Part shown: one piece after another, positions 32,500 to 44,435 of the stretch | How the letters are laid out: each line of letters starts with the position of its first letter | How positions within the stretch are numbered: the first letter of the stretch is position 1 | Assembly: GCA_024734495.1 (NCBI GenBank) | Contig: JALMQS010000225.1 | Span: 6,547,425-6,611,424, forward strand | Direction: 5' to 3' | From: Forficula auricularia | Taxonomy: Eukaryota; Arthropoda; Insecta; Dermaptera; Forficulidae | DNA length: 64,000 nt | Notes under the pieces: model-generated | Seen by the model: only the letters and a program-made list of their open reading frames with translations | What the model was told of the DNA's origin: nothing | Database searches by the model: none | Position numbers and translations under genes: made by a program

Positions 32500-33560
32500 C
32501 AATGAAAGGTTTTAGTTAATGAGCTGGAAATTGGTACGCGAATATCTTAGAATGCACCAAATCTTTAGCCTTTTATCTGAAAACGTTTCCTGAGAGTACT
32601 ACTAAATACCAATCTTGAAAGATTTTAGTTAGTGAGCTGAAAATTGGTACACAAATATTTTAGAATGCACCAAATTTTAGCTTTTTACATTAAAACGTTT
32701 CCTGAGAGTACAAAATGCCATTCTTGAAAGATTTTAGTTAATGAGCTGAAAATTGGTACGCAAATATTTTAGAATGCACCAAATTTTATCTTTTTACATT
32801 AAAACGTTTCCTGAGAGTACAAAATGCCATTTTTGAAAGATTTTAGTTAATGAGCTGAAAATTGGTACGCAAATATTTTAGAATGCACCAAATTTTATCT
32901 TTTTACATTAAAATGTTTCCTGAGAGTACAAAATGCCAATCTTGAAAGATTTTAGTCAATGAGCTGAAAATTGCTACGCAAATATCTTATAATGTACCAA
33001 ATTTTAGCTCTTTACCCGAAAACGTTTCATGAAATTACAAAATGTTAATCTTAAATGGTTTTAATTAATGAGCTGAAAATTGGTACGGAAATATCTTTGA
33101 ATGCACCAAATTTTAGCTTATTACATTAAAACGTTTCCTGAGAGTACAAATTGCCAATCTTGAAAGGTTTTAGAAAATGAGCTGAAAATCGGTATTAACA
33201 TATTTTAGAAAGCCCCAAATTTTAGCTTTTTATATGAAAACATGTCATGAGAATATAAATTATCATTTTAGAATAGGTTTAGCTAATGAGCTGAAAATTG
33301 GTAGGCAAATATCTTAGAATGCACCAAATTTTATCCTTTCTCGAGAATTGTCAATTTCGAGTGGTTTTGGCTAATGAGCTGAATCTAGCTACGAAACTAT
33401 GTATTTTTAATTACAATGCACCAAAATTTAGCGTTAAGTATATGTATCTGAAAACGTATAATTGGAGTATAAATTGCCAATCTTGAATATTTTTATCTAG
33501 TGAAACTCGGTACAAATCTATTTTCACACTATACTGTATCCAATTTTAGCTTTATACTCG
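32500..33560 (+). repeat. 109-bp tandem array, left arm
   Basis: About ten units with GAGCTGAAAATTGGTACGCA; spacing of ATGAGCTG at 32741, 32850 and 32959 is 109 bp. Units become more diverged towards 33560. The right-arm counterpart is about three units longer. Confidence 0.88.
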
Positions 33561-33929
33561 TATCTGAAAACCTTCTCTGCGATATTCACATATATAAATT
33601 TTTTTGCATGACTGTAATATTTTTCATGATTATTTTTAGTATTTAATTGAACATTAAAAATATATGATTATAAAATGGACCGGCGAAATAATAAAATTTA
33701 AATTAATAATCACAAATTTATTAGCTAGTCTATTTGGAAATAAAATTTAAAAAATAAAATATCTTAATATATTTCGCAAATTATAAGTATTTTATAGAAA
33801 CCTGTGAATTTGGATGGATATAATAAGAACAAAGTATTTTTTCTTTAATGAATGTTTCATTTATAATGTTCTCCGCCATATTAATATGACGGACAAGAGA
33901 AATTAATAGAGAATTAATTAATTAGTTCA

Positions 33930-34215
33930 GACTGGTCTCAAGAGATGACTCTACTAAAACTAATAAATCACTGGTTTACTATAGGATTCAATGAAAATAG
34001 ATAGGGAAAAATTTGGCTTTTTTGGGAGTGTCTTTTTTGACGAATTATTATATAGTCTGGATTTTGAGTGAAAAAATCGCCATTAGTTCAGACGGGTCTC
34101 AAGAGATGACTCTGCTAAAACTGATAAACTCGTGATTCAACATCGTAAACAGATAGAAAGGACTCTGGTTTCTTTGTGCTAGCGGACTTTTTTGACCTCA
34201 ATTATTATAAGAATG
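33930..34215. repeat. Direct duplication of about 145 bp
   Basis: Two tandem copies start AGTTCAGACTGGTCTCAAGA and AGTTCAGACGGGTCTCAAGA. Both are mirrored in the right arm (37030-37330). Confidence 0.7.
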
Positions 34216-34712
34216 TGATTTTGAACGAGTAGACTGACAGTTACATTGCTCTCATCGGGGGGTAACGCTGGGTTCTAAGAACCCACGTGGCTGGTCATTA
34301 TTGCGATGCCCATACATACCCAGCAAGAGTGCAGTGCAGTGGGATCTTGGCTCCCTGTCGCGGCTCCACGTCCCAGTTCTCCTAGCCCCGGCCTCTGACT
34401 GAGTGCTCGAAAGCGGGAGCACCGCGGCTCGTTGCACTGCCAGTCTCGGCCACCGGTCCAATGCCGCTGTCCGTCTCGGAGGTTTACCGGCAACACAGCT
34501 ATGTAATGCCTTCGGGTGGTACCTGGCAACTAGGTGCCTCAGCCCACCTGGGGCCAGCCTAGGCCGAGACAAGGCTGCCATAACACATAAGCTCCTGGCA
34601 GCCAAGTCAACTACCTCTTTCGTCCTTTCAGCACAGATGGGCACGGCGAAAAACAAAACTACCTGTCCAGAACTACGAGTCTACCACTGGACAGTCATTC
34701 AACAACTGTTAC
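34216..34712. other. GC-rich core of the left arm
   Basis: The GC content rises sharply relative to all surrounding DNA. It aligns with the right-arm core (36410-37030) only in patches, for example GACTTGGCTGCCAG, CGAAGGCATTACA and GGTAGTTTTG on the complement. No protein domain or RNA gene was recognised; ORFs on both strands look incidental. Confidence 0.6.
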
Positions 34713-35454
34713 CATAAAGACTCTAAAGAACCACATATTCATACCATGCAAGAAATTAATAAAAAAAAGGTATTTTTGCAAATTACCCAACATTCTTCCA
34801 CTCGCATCTATCAGCATATGCGCTAAATCTTTAAAATTTTCATTTTTTTTTATTTAAAATAGAAATAACCTAATGTCACTGTGATTCAATATTTTTTTTT
34901 AAATCACTGGACGATTGGCAATATCTCGATCGATTAGAACAACTCTTTCATTTTCTATGCCGGAAATTCCATTAGCTTTCGACATATCAATTGAACATGG
35001 TCTGCGAATCAACTTGTTGTTCTGACTGTTTACCTGTGTTCAACTCGTAAGATGTACACCAAAAAATATTTATGGATTTTGAAATTACACTTTCTAAGAA
35101 AAGAAGTTTGTTATTTAGTGTTTTTGTCTATTATTAATAGTTTAAATTTACAAGACTTCGTGAAATAGCAATAGAAAACATTATTTCGATTAGCTAAGGG
35201 GATGAGAGACACAGACGCGGCGATTTTCGTGGAGTCGGCAGTCGACATCTAGATTTATAGATGGCGAGACGGCGGACCATTCGGTTGGGAACTCGACGAA
35301 AACTCGGCTTCTGTGTCATCTAATTTATGGAAAGATTTTTGAAAGCTGAATTTCCAATGAAATTGTTAAAAAGACATTCAATTTATAGTAGTTGTAAAAG
35401 TCGCATTTTCATTTATGGGAGTTCAAAAGACAGGTGCTGCCATCTCTTGATAAA

Positions 35455-35660
35455 ACGTGTAACTTGAAGCAAGTTCCCAAGCAAGTCTTCCACGCAAGTT
35501 TGGAAGCAAGTTTTTTCGAAAAAACTTGCTTCAAAACTTGCATGGGAGCTTGCTTGGGAACTTGCTTCAAAACTTGCGTGGGAACTTGCTTGGGAACTTG
35601 CTTCAAAACTTGCATGGAAACTTGCTTGGGAACTTGCTTCAAGTTACATGTTTTATCAAG
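35455..35660. repeat. Central AAGCAAGTTCCC tandem repeats at the palindrome axis
   Basis: The axis is built from AACTTGCTTGGGAACTTGC-like units in both orientations, with an inner perfect hairpin GAAGCAAG-TTTTTTCGAAAAAA-CTTGCTTC near 35517. The two mirrored 87-codon ORFs (MLPSLDKTCNLKQVP...) are produced by this symmetry and are not genes. Confidence 0.8.
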
Positions 35661-36409
35661 AGATGGCAGCACCTGTCTTTTGAACTCCCATAAATGAAAA
35701 TGCGACTTTTACAACTACTATAAATTGAATGTCTTTTTAACAATTTCATTGGAAATTCAGCTTTCAAAAATCTTTCCATAAATTAGATGACACAGAAGCC
35801 GGTTTTCGTCGAGTTCCCAACCGAATGGTCCGCCGTCTCGCCATCTATAAATCTAGATGTCGACTGCCGACTCCACGAAAATCGCCGCGTCTGTGTCTCT
35901 CATCCCCTTAACTAATCGAAATAATGTTTTCTATTGCTATTTCACAAGTCTTGGTAAATTTTAAACTATTAATAATAGACAAAAACACTAAATAACAAAC
36001 TTCTTTTTTTAGAAAGTGTAATTTTAAAATCCATAAATATTTTTGGTGTATCTTGAATAATTTTTGAGTTATTCATCAAAATAAAAAGTTGATTTACAAA
36101 TACAACAATTTTCAAGATTGTGTTAGTAATATGTCGAAAACTAATGGAATTTCGGCATAAATAGTAAATGAGAGAATTGTTCTTCGTCAAAAGTTATACC
36201 AATCGTGTGATTTAAAAAAAAATATTAATTTTTGTGACATTAGACATTTCTATTTTAAATAAAAAAAATAAAAATTTTAAGATTTTTTTTTCATTGTATA
36301 TACTGATACCGTCTGAGTGAAAGAATGTTAGGTATTGCATTCCAAAAATACATTTTTTTTTTTTAATTTCTTACATGAGTATGAATATGTGATTCTTAGA
36401 GTGTATAGT

Positions 36410-37030
36410 AACAGTTGTTGAATTAATCCAATGTTTTATTTCTTCCAATGGTAGACTAGATGTTCTAGTTTAGTCAAAGGTAGTTTTGTTTTTTCGCCAT
36501 TGCCCCATCTGTTCTAAACAGAGGACCCCGCGTGAAGGGTGGGGTTGACTTGGCTGCCAGAGGCTATGTGTTGCGCATAGCAGCCCTTGTCCTCCTTCTC
36601 GGCCCTAGGCTAGCTAGGTGAGAGAGATGGACCTCCAGGCGCACCTGGGCGAACCACGCAAATTTAGCAAGAGGCATTACGCACCCGAAGGCATTACACA
36701 CTCTTGTGTTGCGGTGGTAGTCGCATCGCACACTCAGGACCCAGGCGTACGCCAGGGCCGAGCGGGGATATTACTCCCCCTTTTGGTGCAATACTAGACC
36801 AGAGGCTATAGTACGTAACGCATGGTCTAGCGCGGGAGAGGCTAGAGGGTTTTCGGATTGGCCAATCCTACTCGCACCTGTATAAGCCGCATCACCGTAC
36901 TGGGAGAGGCTATGTATGGGCGCATCACCAGCTGTGCCTGTGGCCAGGCCTGTGGGTTGCTAAACCCGCATTGCAAACCCCCGAAGGGGGCAATGGGCAG
37001 CTGCAGTCTGCGACTTTTTCATTCAAAATC
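36410..37030. other. GC-rich core of the right arm
   Basis: This is the counterpart of 34216-34712, about 147 bp longer. It contains short internal duplications: GAGGCTA-type repeats near 36580, 36800, 36838 and 36907, and GGTCTAG/CTAGACC near 36794-36828. No gene was recognised. Confidence 0.6.
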
Positions 37031-37699
37031 CATTCTTATAATAATTCGTCAAAAAAAGTCACTAACAAAAAAAGCCAAATTTTTCCCTATCTATTTACAT
37101 TGAATCCTATAGTAAACCACGAGTTTATCAGTTTTAGCAGAGTCATCTCTTGAGACCCGTCTGAACTAATGGCGATTTTTTCACTCAAAATCCAGACTAT
37201 ATAATAATTCGTCAAAAAAAGACACTCCCAAAAAAGCCAAATTTTTCCCTATCTATTTTCATTGAATCCTATAGTAAACCAGTGATTTATTAGTTTTAGT
37301 AGAGTCATCTCTTGAGACCAGTCTGAACTAATTAATTAATTCTCTATTAATTTCTCTTGTCCGTCATATTAATATGGCGGAGAACATTATAAATGAAACA
37401 TTCATTAAAGAAAAAATACTTTGTTCTTATTATATCCATCCAAATTCACAGGTTTCTATAAAATACTTATAATTTGCGAAATATATTAAGATATTTTATT
37501 TTTTAAATTTTATTTCCAAATAGACTAGCTAATAAATTTGTGATTATTAATTTAAATTTTATTATTTCGCCGGTCCATTTTATAATCATATATTTTTAAT
37601 GTTCAATTAAATACTAAAAATAATCATGAAAAATATTACAGTCATGCAAAAAAATTTATATATGTGAATATCGCAGAGAAGGTTTTCAGATACGAGTAT

Positions 37700-39080
37700 A
37701 AAGCTAAAATTGGATACAGTATAGTGTGAAAATAGATTTGTACCGAGTTTCACTAGATAAAAATATTCAAGATTGGCAATTTATACTCCAATTATACGTT
37801 TTCAGATACATATACTTAACGCTAAATTTTGGTGCATTGTAATTAAAAATACATAGTTTCGTAGCTAGATTCAGCTCATTAGCCAAAACCACTCGAAATT
37901 GACAATTCTCGAGAAAGGATAAAATTTGGTGCATTCTAAGATATTTGCCTACCAATTTTCAGCTCATTAGCTAAACCTATTCTAAAATGATAATTTATAT
38001 TCTCATGACATGTTTTCATATAAAAAGCTAAAATTTGGGGCTTTCTAAAATATTTTAATACCGATTTTCAGCTCATTTTCTAAAACCTTTCAAGATTGGC
38101 AATTTGTACTCTCAGGAAACGTTTTAATGTAATAAGCTAAAATTTGGTGCATTCAAAGATATTTCCGTACCAATTTTCAGCTCATTAATTAAAACCATTT
38201 AAGATTAACATTTTGTAATTTCATGAAACGTTTTCGGGTAAAGAGCTAAAATTTGGTACATTATAAGATATTTGCGTAGCAATTTTCAGCTCATTGACTA
38301 AAATCTTTCAAGATTGGCATTTTGTACTCTCAGGAAACATTTTAATGTAAAAAGATAAAATTTGGTGCATTCTAAAATATTTGCGTACCAATTTTCAGCT
38401 CATTAACTAAAATCTTTCAAAAATGGCATTTTGTACTCTCAGGAAACGTTTTAATGTAAAAAGCTAAAATTTGGTGCATTCTAAAATATTTGCGTACCAA
38501 TTTTCAGCTCATTAACTAAAATCTTTCAAGAATGGCATTTTGTACTCTCAGGAAACGTTTTAATGTAAAAAGCTAAAATTTGGTGCATTCTAAAATATTT
38601 GCGTACCAATTTTCAGCTCATTAACTAAAATCTTTCAAGATTGGCATTTTGTACTCTCAGGAAACGTTTTAATGTAAAAAGATAAAATTTGGTGCATTCT
38701 AAAATATTTGCGTACCAATTTTCAGCTCATTAACTAAAATCTTTCAAGAATGGCATTTTGTACTCTCAGGAAACGTTATCAGGTAAAAAGCTAAAATTGG
38801 GTGCATTCTAAGATATTTGCGTACCAATTTTCAGCTCATTAACTAAAATCTTTCAAGATTGGTATTTTGTACTTTCAGAAAACGTTTTCAGGTAAAAATC
38901 TAAAATTTGGTGCATTGTAAGATATTTGTGTACCAATTTTTCAGCTCATTAACTAAAATCCTTCAGGATTGGCATTTAGTAGGTACTCTCAGGATATGTT
39001 TTCAGATATAAGGCAAAGATTTGGTACATTGTAAGATATTCGCGTACCAATTTCCAGCTCATTAACTAAAACCTTTCATT
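37700..39080 (-). repeat. 109-bp tandem array, right arm
   Basis: The inverted counterpart of 32500-33560, with three extra units in the inner, most homogeneous part (about 38280-38760), where neighbouring units are nearly identical. Confidence 0.88.
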
Positions 39081-39589
39081 GCGCTAGAAGTCGTACTTAA
39101 GTGAATTACAAACTACGAATAATTGAATCGTAGATTGTAAAAGCTTGGGAAAAATTCATTCACAAATTACATGTAATTCAGTGGCAATTACAAATTATTT
39201 TTGATTGAATTACAATTTACCAATTACAAAAACTGAAATGCATATTACAAGAGATTTAATAACATCATAGAATTTGCGGTTGTGGCCTATATATAATTTC
39301 AGGTAATAAGTCAAAAACTTTGATTTATAAATTACGATTGAATCTTGTATTTTGATTATAACAAATCTGAATCTTATATATCGATATTTATTTTTTGAGT
39401 AATTGATATTTTTTGATCAGAGAAAATAAATAAATTCGAAATATTCGAAAAAATATTATTTTGCCAATAATCCGCCGACCTGTCTCGACTTGTCACATGC
39501 GTGTTTCAACTTGTTTGATTATCTTTCGAGTTTTCATTGTTAAAAAAATCTATTAAAATATTTTGAATGGAATTAAACAAAACGGGCAA

Positions 39590-39870
39590 TTCTAGCTGAA
39601 TCGGAGTGAGAAAAAGAAAGCGAATATCGCCCTCTCTTTCCCTCTATATTATTGGGATTTTATATGCGAATATAAAATCCTTAAGCGGTGAGGTCTCTAA
39701 TATCCGACTTTTCCTTTATTATCCTTTCATCTCTCGAGGATAATCGAAAGTCGAATGTCTATTTGAGACAACCAAAAAATGGACCGTCCCGAAGGAACGG
39801 TCGTCGAGCAACGCTAGGCCGCTAAAAAAAGCAGTAAAAACAGCATCTATTTATATTATTATACAAAAAA
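39590..39870. repeat. GCGCTAGGCCGC-family repeat, right arm
   Basis: Mirror of 31740-31995. The same family recurs in direct orientation immediately outside the palindrome at 41330-41620. Confidence 0.7.
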
Positions 39871-41114
39871 AGTCACTACACAAATCATCAACCCCTTTTC
39901 TATGTTAATTCCCATTTGCCCCATAGAAATTGATGCATTAATAATTTTTATAGTGTCATCTCGTAGTCAACATTTGAACTAATTAATCCTCTTGTTCTAA
40001 TTCTAACTACCTATATAAAACAAACAAACAATTAATATGAACATTTTGTTTTTTCATAAATTCATCTAAATACTAACTTTTTGAAATGAAAACTTAAAAA
40101 AAAAAAAAAATAACCTAATAATTTTAGGATTTTATTTCTAAATAGCCCAATAAATATCTTTTTGTGGTTTCGAATTTATTGATAGGTCAAGCATTAAAAC
40201 CCTGAGATTGTAATAATTAATATATAATTAAATAAGCTGACGTGTTCTGATGTGGCCATCCACTTGATTTTACCATACAACCTGGCCCCTCACTTATATT
40301 TAATATTTAATAAAATTATTTATAAACATGTAGGGGGGGGTTTCTATTTTTAGACTTCTTGGGTCCCAGTGATTATGTATACAAAATTTGGTTGAGTTTG
40401 TTCAAATGTCCTAGATTTTTAATTTTTGACCCTACACCCCCCCCCCCATTTTGGGTGGTTAGTTTTTGCTTTTTTATACTTCTGGTGGTCCACTGATTAT
40501 GTATACAAAATTTGGTTGAGTTTGCTCAAATGGTTAAATGGCCTAGATTTTTAATTTTTAACCCCCCCCCCCTACACTCCCCTTAATTTTGGGTAGATAT
40601 GTACCAAAAATCTAATCAGCTCTTAATCTCAATGGAGCAAAACTACGTGTGAAATTTGGTTTCGATATTCACACTAGTTTTTGAGCTAGCTCGTCCACAA
40701 AATTTGGTAACGCACAGACTAACAAACAGACTAACAGACATTTTGACAAAAAAATTATTATCTCGAAAATTATAATTTTTTCGATAATCACTTATTAAGG
40801 CTTTTTTGTAGAGCGAAATTCCATGGTTTCGCTCAATTTTTTTAATCGAAATAGTTTAAGCCGTTTTTGAGATATTTCAAAAAAAAGAAGGAAAAAAAAC
40901 ACTTTTTTCATGCACGATTACAATACTTGACCATACCATGTATGGTAAAGTAAAAAAGAATTTACATTTTAGGGACTATGTGATCTTAGTGAAAATTATG
41001 TATATAATGTTTCATCCCCTTGGGATCGAACCCAAGCGCTAACGTTGCTATCCGGGAGTTTTCATTGTTAAAAAAAATTCAATTAAATATTTTGAATGGA
41101 ATTAAGCAAAACGG

Positions 41115-41310
41115 GTGGGGGGTCAGATAGGCAAAGTGGTAGCGTGCCAGCCTGCTAACCTGGGGACCCGGGTTCGAATCCGACTCGAGGCATCCAGCTA
41201 AAATCTGACCCCGGTGGTCGAGAAAAATTTAGAAAAAATATAATTAGTATCCAAAATTGGCTTATGGCTAGAAAAGCCGAAAATCCAAAAAAAAAAAAAA
41301 AAAAAAAAAA
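41115..41310 (+). mobile_element. tRNA-derived SINE with poly(A) tail
   Basis: The direct repeats AAGCAAAACGG (41104-41114 and 41311-41321) flank a 196-bp element. An A-box-like GCAAAGTGGTAGCGTGCCAG and a canonical B-box GGGTTCGAATCC (near 41170) indicate a tRNA-derived pol III promoter. The element ends in an A run of more than 20. The left palindrome arm contains only the first 30 or so bases of the same SINE (complement, 30433-30461). Confidence 0.85.
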
Positions 41311-41329
41311 AAGCAAAACGGTCAATTCT

Positions 41330-41625
41330 GGCTAACGAATTGAGTGAGAAAAAGAAAGCGAATATCGCCCTCTCTTTCCCTCTATATTATTGGGATTTTA
41401 TATGCGAATATAAAATCCTTAAGCGGTGAGGTCTCTAATATCCGACTTTTCCTTTATTATCCTTTCATCTCTCGAGGATAATCGAAAGTCGAATGTCTAT
41501 TTGAGACAACCAAAAAATGGACCGTCCCGAAGGAACGGTCGTCGAGCAGCGCTAGGCCGCTAAAAAAAGCAATAAAAACAGCATCTATTTATATTATTAT
41601 ACAAAAAAAGTCACTACACAAATCA
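41330..41625. repeat. GCGCTAGGCCGC-family repeat, outside the palindrome
   Basis: Near-identical direct copy of 39590-39870, starting GTGAGAAAAAGAAAGCG. Confidence 0.7.
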
Positions 41626-42174
41626 TCCCCTTTTCCCATCTGAACCTATAATAATTAAGGGTGTTAATATTTACTAGTGTCATCTCTTGATGTTTATATG
41701 GACTAATTATTCCAATTATAATCTATATATATAAAATTACATTGAAGTACATTGGTCCAAATCACGCCAAATTTTGGTTGCACACGTTTCAAGCAAAGTT
41801 ATGAACGAAAACACCCTAAACAAAATTACTGTCTGTATGTCCGTCTGTCTGTATGTCTGTCTGTTTCAGTGGTTTCCGCGAAAAGTTGCTCACGATTCAC
41901 GTTAAAACGGCTGAAGGGATTATTATGAAATTTCATATTTGTATCAGAGGTTCTTACGTTTTTAGCTATATAACGTTTTGATATTTTGACCCCAAAAGGG
42001 GGTTTGGGGGGTGCACGAATGAAAATTATCAAATAACTCTTAAACTATTAACTCTACGGGAAATTTTATAATGAGGAAAGTTGTAGGGGATGTGATTTCT
42101 GACAACTTTTGTTTAAAAAAATTCCCCCAAAAACCACCCAAAAAGGGGGGAAGGAGAAAAATATATAAATTCTT

Positions 42175-43080
42175 GCCCTTGGAGCAAACTCAACCAAATT
42201 TTGTATACATAATCTGTAGGCCTCTAGAGAGCTAGAAATGCAAAAACTAACCACCTAAAATGGAGGGGGGTCAAAAAATGAAAATTCTTGCTTTTGGACC
42301 AAACTCAACCAAATTTTATATACATAATCTGTGGGCCTCTAGAGAGCTAGAAATGCAAAAACTAACCACTCAAAATGGAGGGGCGTCCCCAAAATGGGGG
42401 GGGGGGGTCAAAAAATGAAAATTCTTGCTCTTTGACCAAACTCAACCAAATTTTGTATACATAATCTGTGGGCCTCTAGAGAGCTAGAAATGCAAAAACT
42501 AACCACCCAAAATGGGGGGGGTCAAAAAATGAAAATTCTTGCCCTTGGAGCAAACTCAACCAAATTTTGTATACATAATCTGAGGGACTCTAGAAAGCTA
42601 GAAATGCAAAAACTAACTACTCAAAATGGGGGGGGGGTCAAAAAATGAAAATTCTTGCTCTTGGACCAAACTCAACCAAATTTAGTATACATAATCTGTG
42701 GGTCTCTAGAGAGCTAGAAATGCAAAAACTAACCACTTAAAAGGGGGGGTGTCAAAAAATGAAAATTCTTGCCTTTTGGAGCAAACTCAACCAAATTTTG
42801 TATACTTAATTTGTGGGACTCTAGAGAGCTAGAAATGCAAAAACTAACCACCTAAAATGGGGGGGGGGGTCAAAAAATGAAAATTCTTGTCTTTTGGAGC
42901 AAACTCAACCAAATTTTGTATACTTAATTTGTGGGACTCTAGAGAGCTAGAAATTCAAAAACTAACCAACTAAAATGGGGGGGGGGTCAAAAAATGAAAA
43001 TTCTTGCTCATGGACCAAACTTAACCAAATTTTGTTTACATAATCTGTGGGTCACTAGAAGGCTAGAAATGCAAAAACTG
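42175..43080 (+). repeat. Minisatellite with variable G homopolymers
   Basis: About eight units of 115-135 bp contain AAACTCAACCAAATTTTGTA, GGGCCTCTAGAGAGCTAGAA and GCAAAAACTAACCAC. Each has a run of about 6-13 G before TCAAAAAATGAAAATTCTTG. Unit length varies mainly with the G run. Confidence 0.88.
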
Positions 43081-43470
43081 GGTGCGGGGGCGGAGTGGGG
43101 GTGGGTTAGGGCATGGGATGCGCGGAGTGGAATGGCGGCGGAGTGAGGGAGTATGGCGGAGTAGGGGGTGCAAGGTTGGTGGATGGGGGGTTCAGGTGAG
43201 GGTCCAGTGGCGTAGTGGGGTGGTACGGGGTGGTGGTCCGAGGGGGGGGTGCAGGTTAGAGTGTTGAAGTGGTGGTGTGGGGGCGGGGGTTGGGGTGCTG
43301 GGTGGGTTTCGGGGAGTGTGGTGGGTTGGAGTGGGGGGTGAGGTTTGGGTTCTGTGGTATGGGGGCGGGGGTTGGGCACAGGTTTATGGTGCGGGGGTAG
43401 GGGTGCTGGATGGGTCGGGGGGGAGTGTAGTTTGAGGGTGGGATTCCTGGGTTGGGGGTCCAGGGGGCGT
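43080..43470. other. Strongly G-rich strand (G-quadruplex-prone)
   Basis: The plus strand is dominated by G with T, with many GGGG tracts and few C. Proline-rich ORFs on the minus strand and Gly/Arg ORFs on the plus strand are compositional artefacts. Similar G-rich ends occur at 1225-1365 and 62310-62455. Confidence 0.75.
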
Positions 43471-43524
43471 GTCCCCTGGCTAGCAAGAGGGCCGCCGAAG
43501 GCGGGCCTTGCAGCTTGTAATACA

Positions 43525-44435
43525 TATAAATATATACAAATAAACTATTAATAATAATAAAAAAAAATTTCTTTAAACATTCATCCAAATTAGAAATGTT
43601 TGAAATACTCATCTATTTGTAGACCTATTAAATTATTATTATTTTAAATTTTATTTCTAAATAGATTTTTTATAAATTTATTATTATCTATAAACAGGAC
43701 CGTGCCAAGCCATTCGGTCGCCCTCGTTTTGTACTCTCAGGAAACATTTTCAGGTAAAAAACTAAAATTTGATTCATTTTAAAATATTTGTGTATCAATT
43801 TTCAGCTCATTAATTAAAACTATTTAAGATTAGCATTGAGTAATCTCAGGAAACGTTTTCAGGTAAAAAGCTAAAATTTGGTGCAATGTAATATAGTAGT
43901 ATACCAATTTTCAGCTCATTCAAGATTTGCCAGAAAACGTTTTCAGGTAATAAGATTAAAATTTACTGCATTGTAATGTGAAAATACATAGGTATTTACG
44001 TAGCAATTTTCAGTTCATTAGGTATAACTAAAACCATATTTATACCAAATGAAAATAATCTGTATCTTATATATCGATATTTATTTTTTGCGTAATTGAT
44101 ATTTTTTCACCAGAGAAAATAAATAAATTCGAAATATTCGAAAAAACATTTTTTTGCAAACTAATCTTTTTTGTATAGAATAGTTATTTTATTTATTTAT
44201 TTATTTTTTTGCCTGTGCTGTGTTTTGTTTTTCAATGTATATTTTCTGAAATGAAAAGAAAGAAAAATAAATTTTTCATTAAATTAATGAAGGATGTTTT
44301 TTTGACTCTAATTTAAGATGAGAATTTTGAAAGATCATATAAGAGACAGTGACGGATTTAGCACATGAGAGGCCCCAGGCCTACCTCCAAGTATTTTCAC
44401 TAAATATTATTCATAATTAAATTAAATAACTTTTT
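43525..44435. other. Decayed repeat fragments
   Basis: Diverged pieces of the 109-bp unit (about 43720-44010) and sequence like 32130-32170 (44060-44150) are present. A hAT-type end CAGTGACGGATTTAGC lies at about 44350. No gene is supported. Confidence 0.45.

Larger units (their letters stand above)
30433..41144. repeat. Giant palindrome (about 10.7 kb, arms about 5.1-5.6 kb)
   Basis: Matching positions on the two arms sum to 71106 at the centre (axis 35553). They sum to 71253 outside the GC-rich core and about 71580 outside the 109-bp arrays, so the arms differ by insertions in just those two places. Long stretches such as 33600-33900 against 37360-37650 are identical on inspection, and a 62-codon ORF is preserved identically on both arms (33298-33486 and 37767-37955). 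No transposase is encoded. The outer limit falls inside a SINE (30433 and 41144). An inverted duplication is the simplest reading. A foldback-type transposon or an assembly artefact are alternatives. Confidence 0.85.
41728..43517 (+). mobile_element. Helitron-like element with internal minisatellite
   Basis: It begins CTATATATATAAAATTACATT, has the CAATT-independent block ACGTTAAAACGGCTGAAGGG typical of insect Helitron 5' regions, then a GTCTGTATGTCCGTCTG microsatellite. It ends in GGGGGTCCAGGGGGCGTG and GCCGAAGGCGGGCC...CAGCTTGT, related to the end at 23270-23366 (here CTTG instead of CTAG). No Rep/helicase coding was seen, so it is non-autonomous. Confidence 0.55.

Noticed and set aside
34252..34717. 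ORFs of 84-134 codons in the GC-rich core
   Set aside because: Overlapping ORFs on both strands are expected from high GC content with few stop codons. The right-arm core does not conserve them.
35409..35697. Two 87-codon ORFs with a repeated KQVPKQV pattern on opposite strands
   Set aside because: They are mirror images made by the palindrome axis and a short tandem repeat; no start context, domain or homologue is evident.
33298..37955. Identical 62-codon ORFs on both palindrome arms
   Set aside because: They lie in diverged 109-bp satellite DNA. Identity follows from arm identity, not coding constraint.
29880..39080. CRISPR-like regular repeats of 109 bp
   Set aside because: Units are contiguous tandem satellites without unique spacers, and the genome is eukaryotic.
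41140..41185. Functional tRNA gene
   Set aside because: A and B boxes are present, but the segment is the head of a SINE with a poly(A) tail and target duplication, and no acceptor stem pairs.
43008..43612. Proline/histidine-rich ORFs and complementary Gly/Arg ORFs
   Set aside because: Translations of a G-rich, low-complexity strand; no conserved domain.
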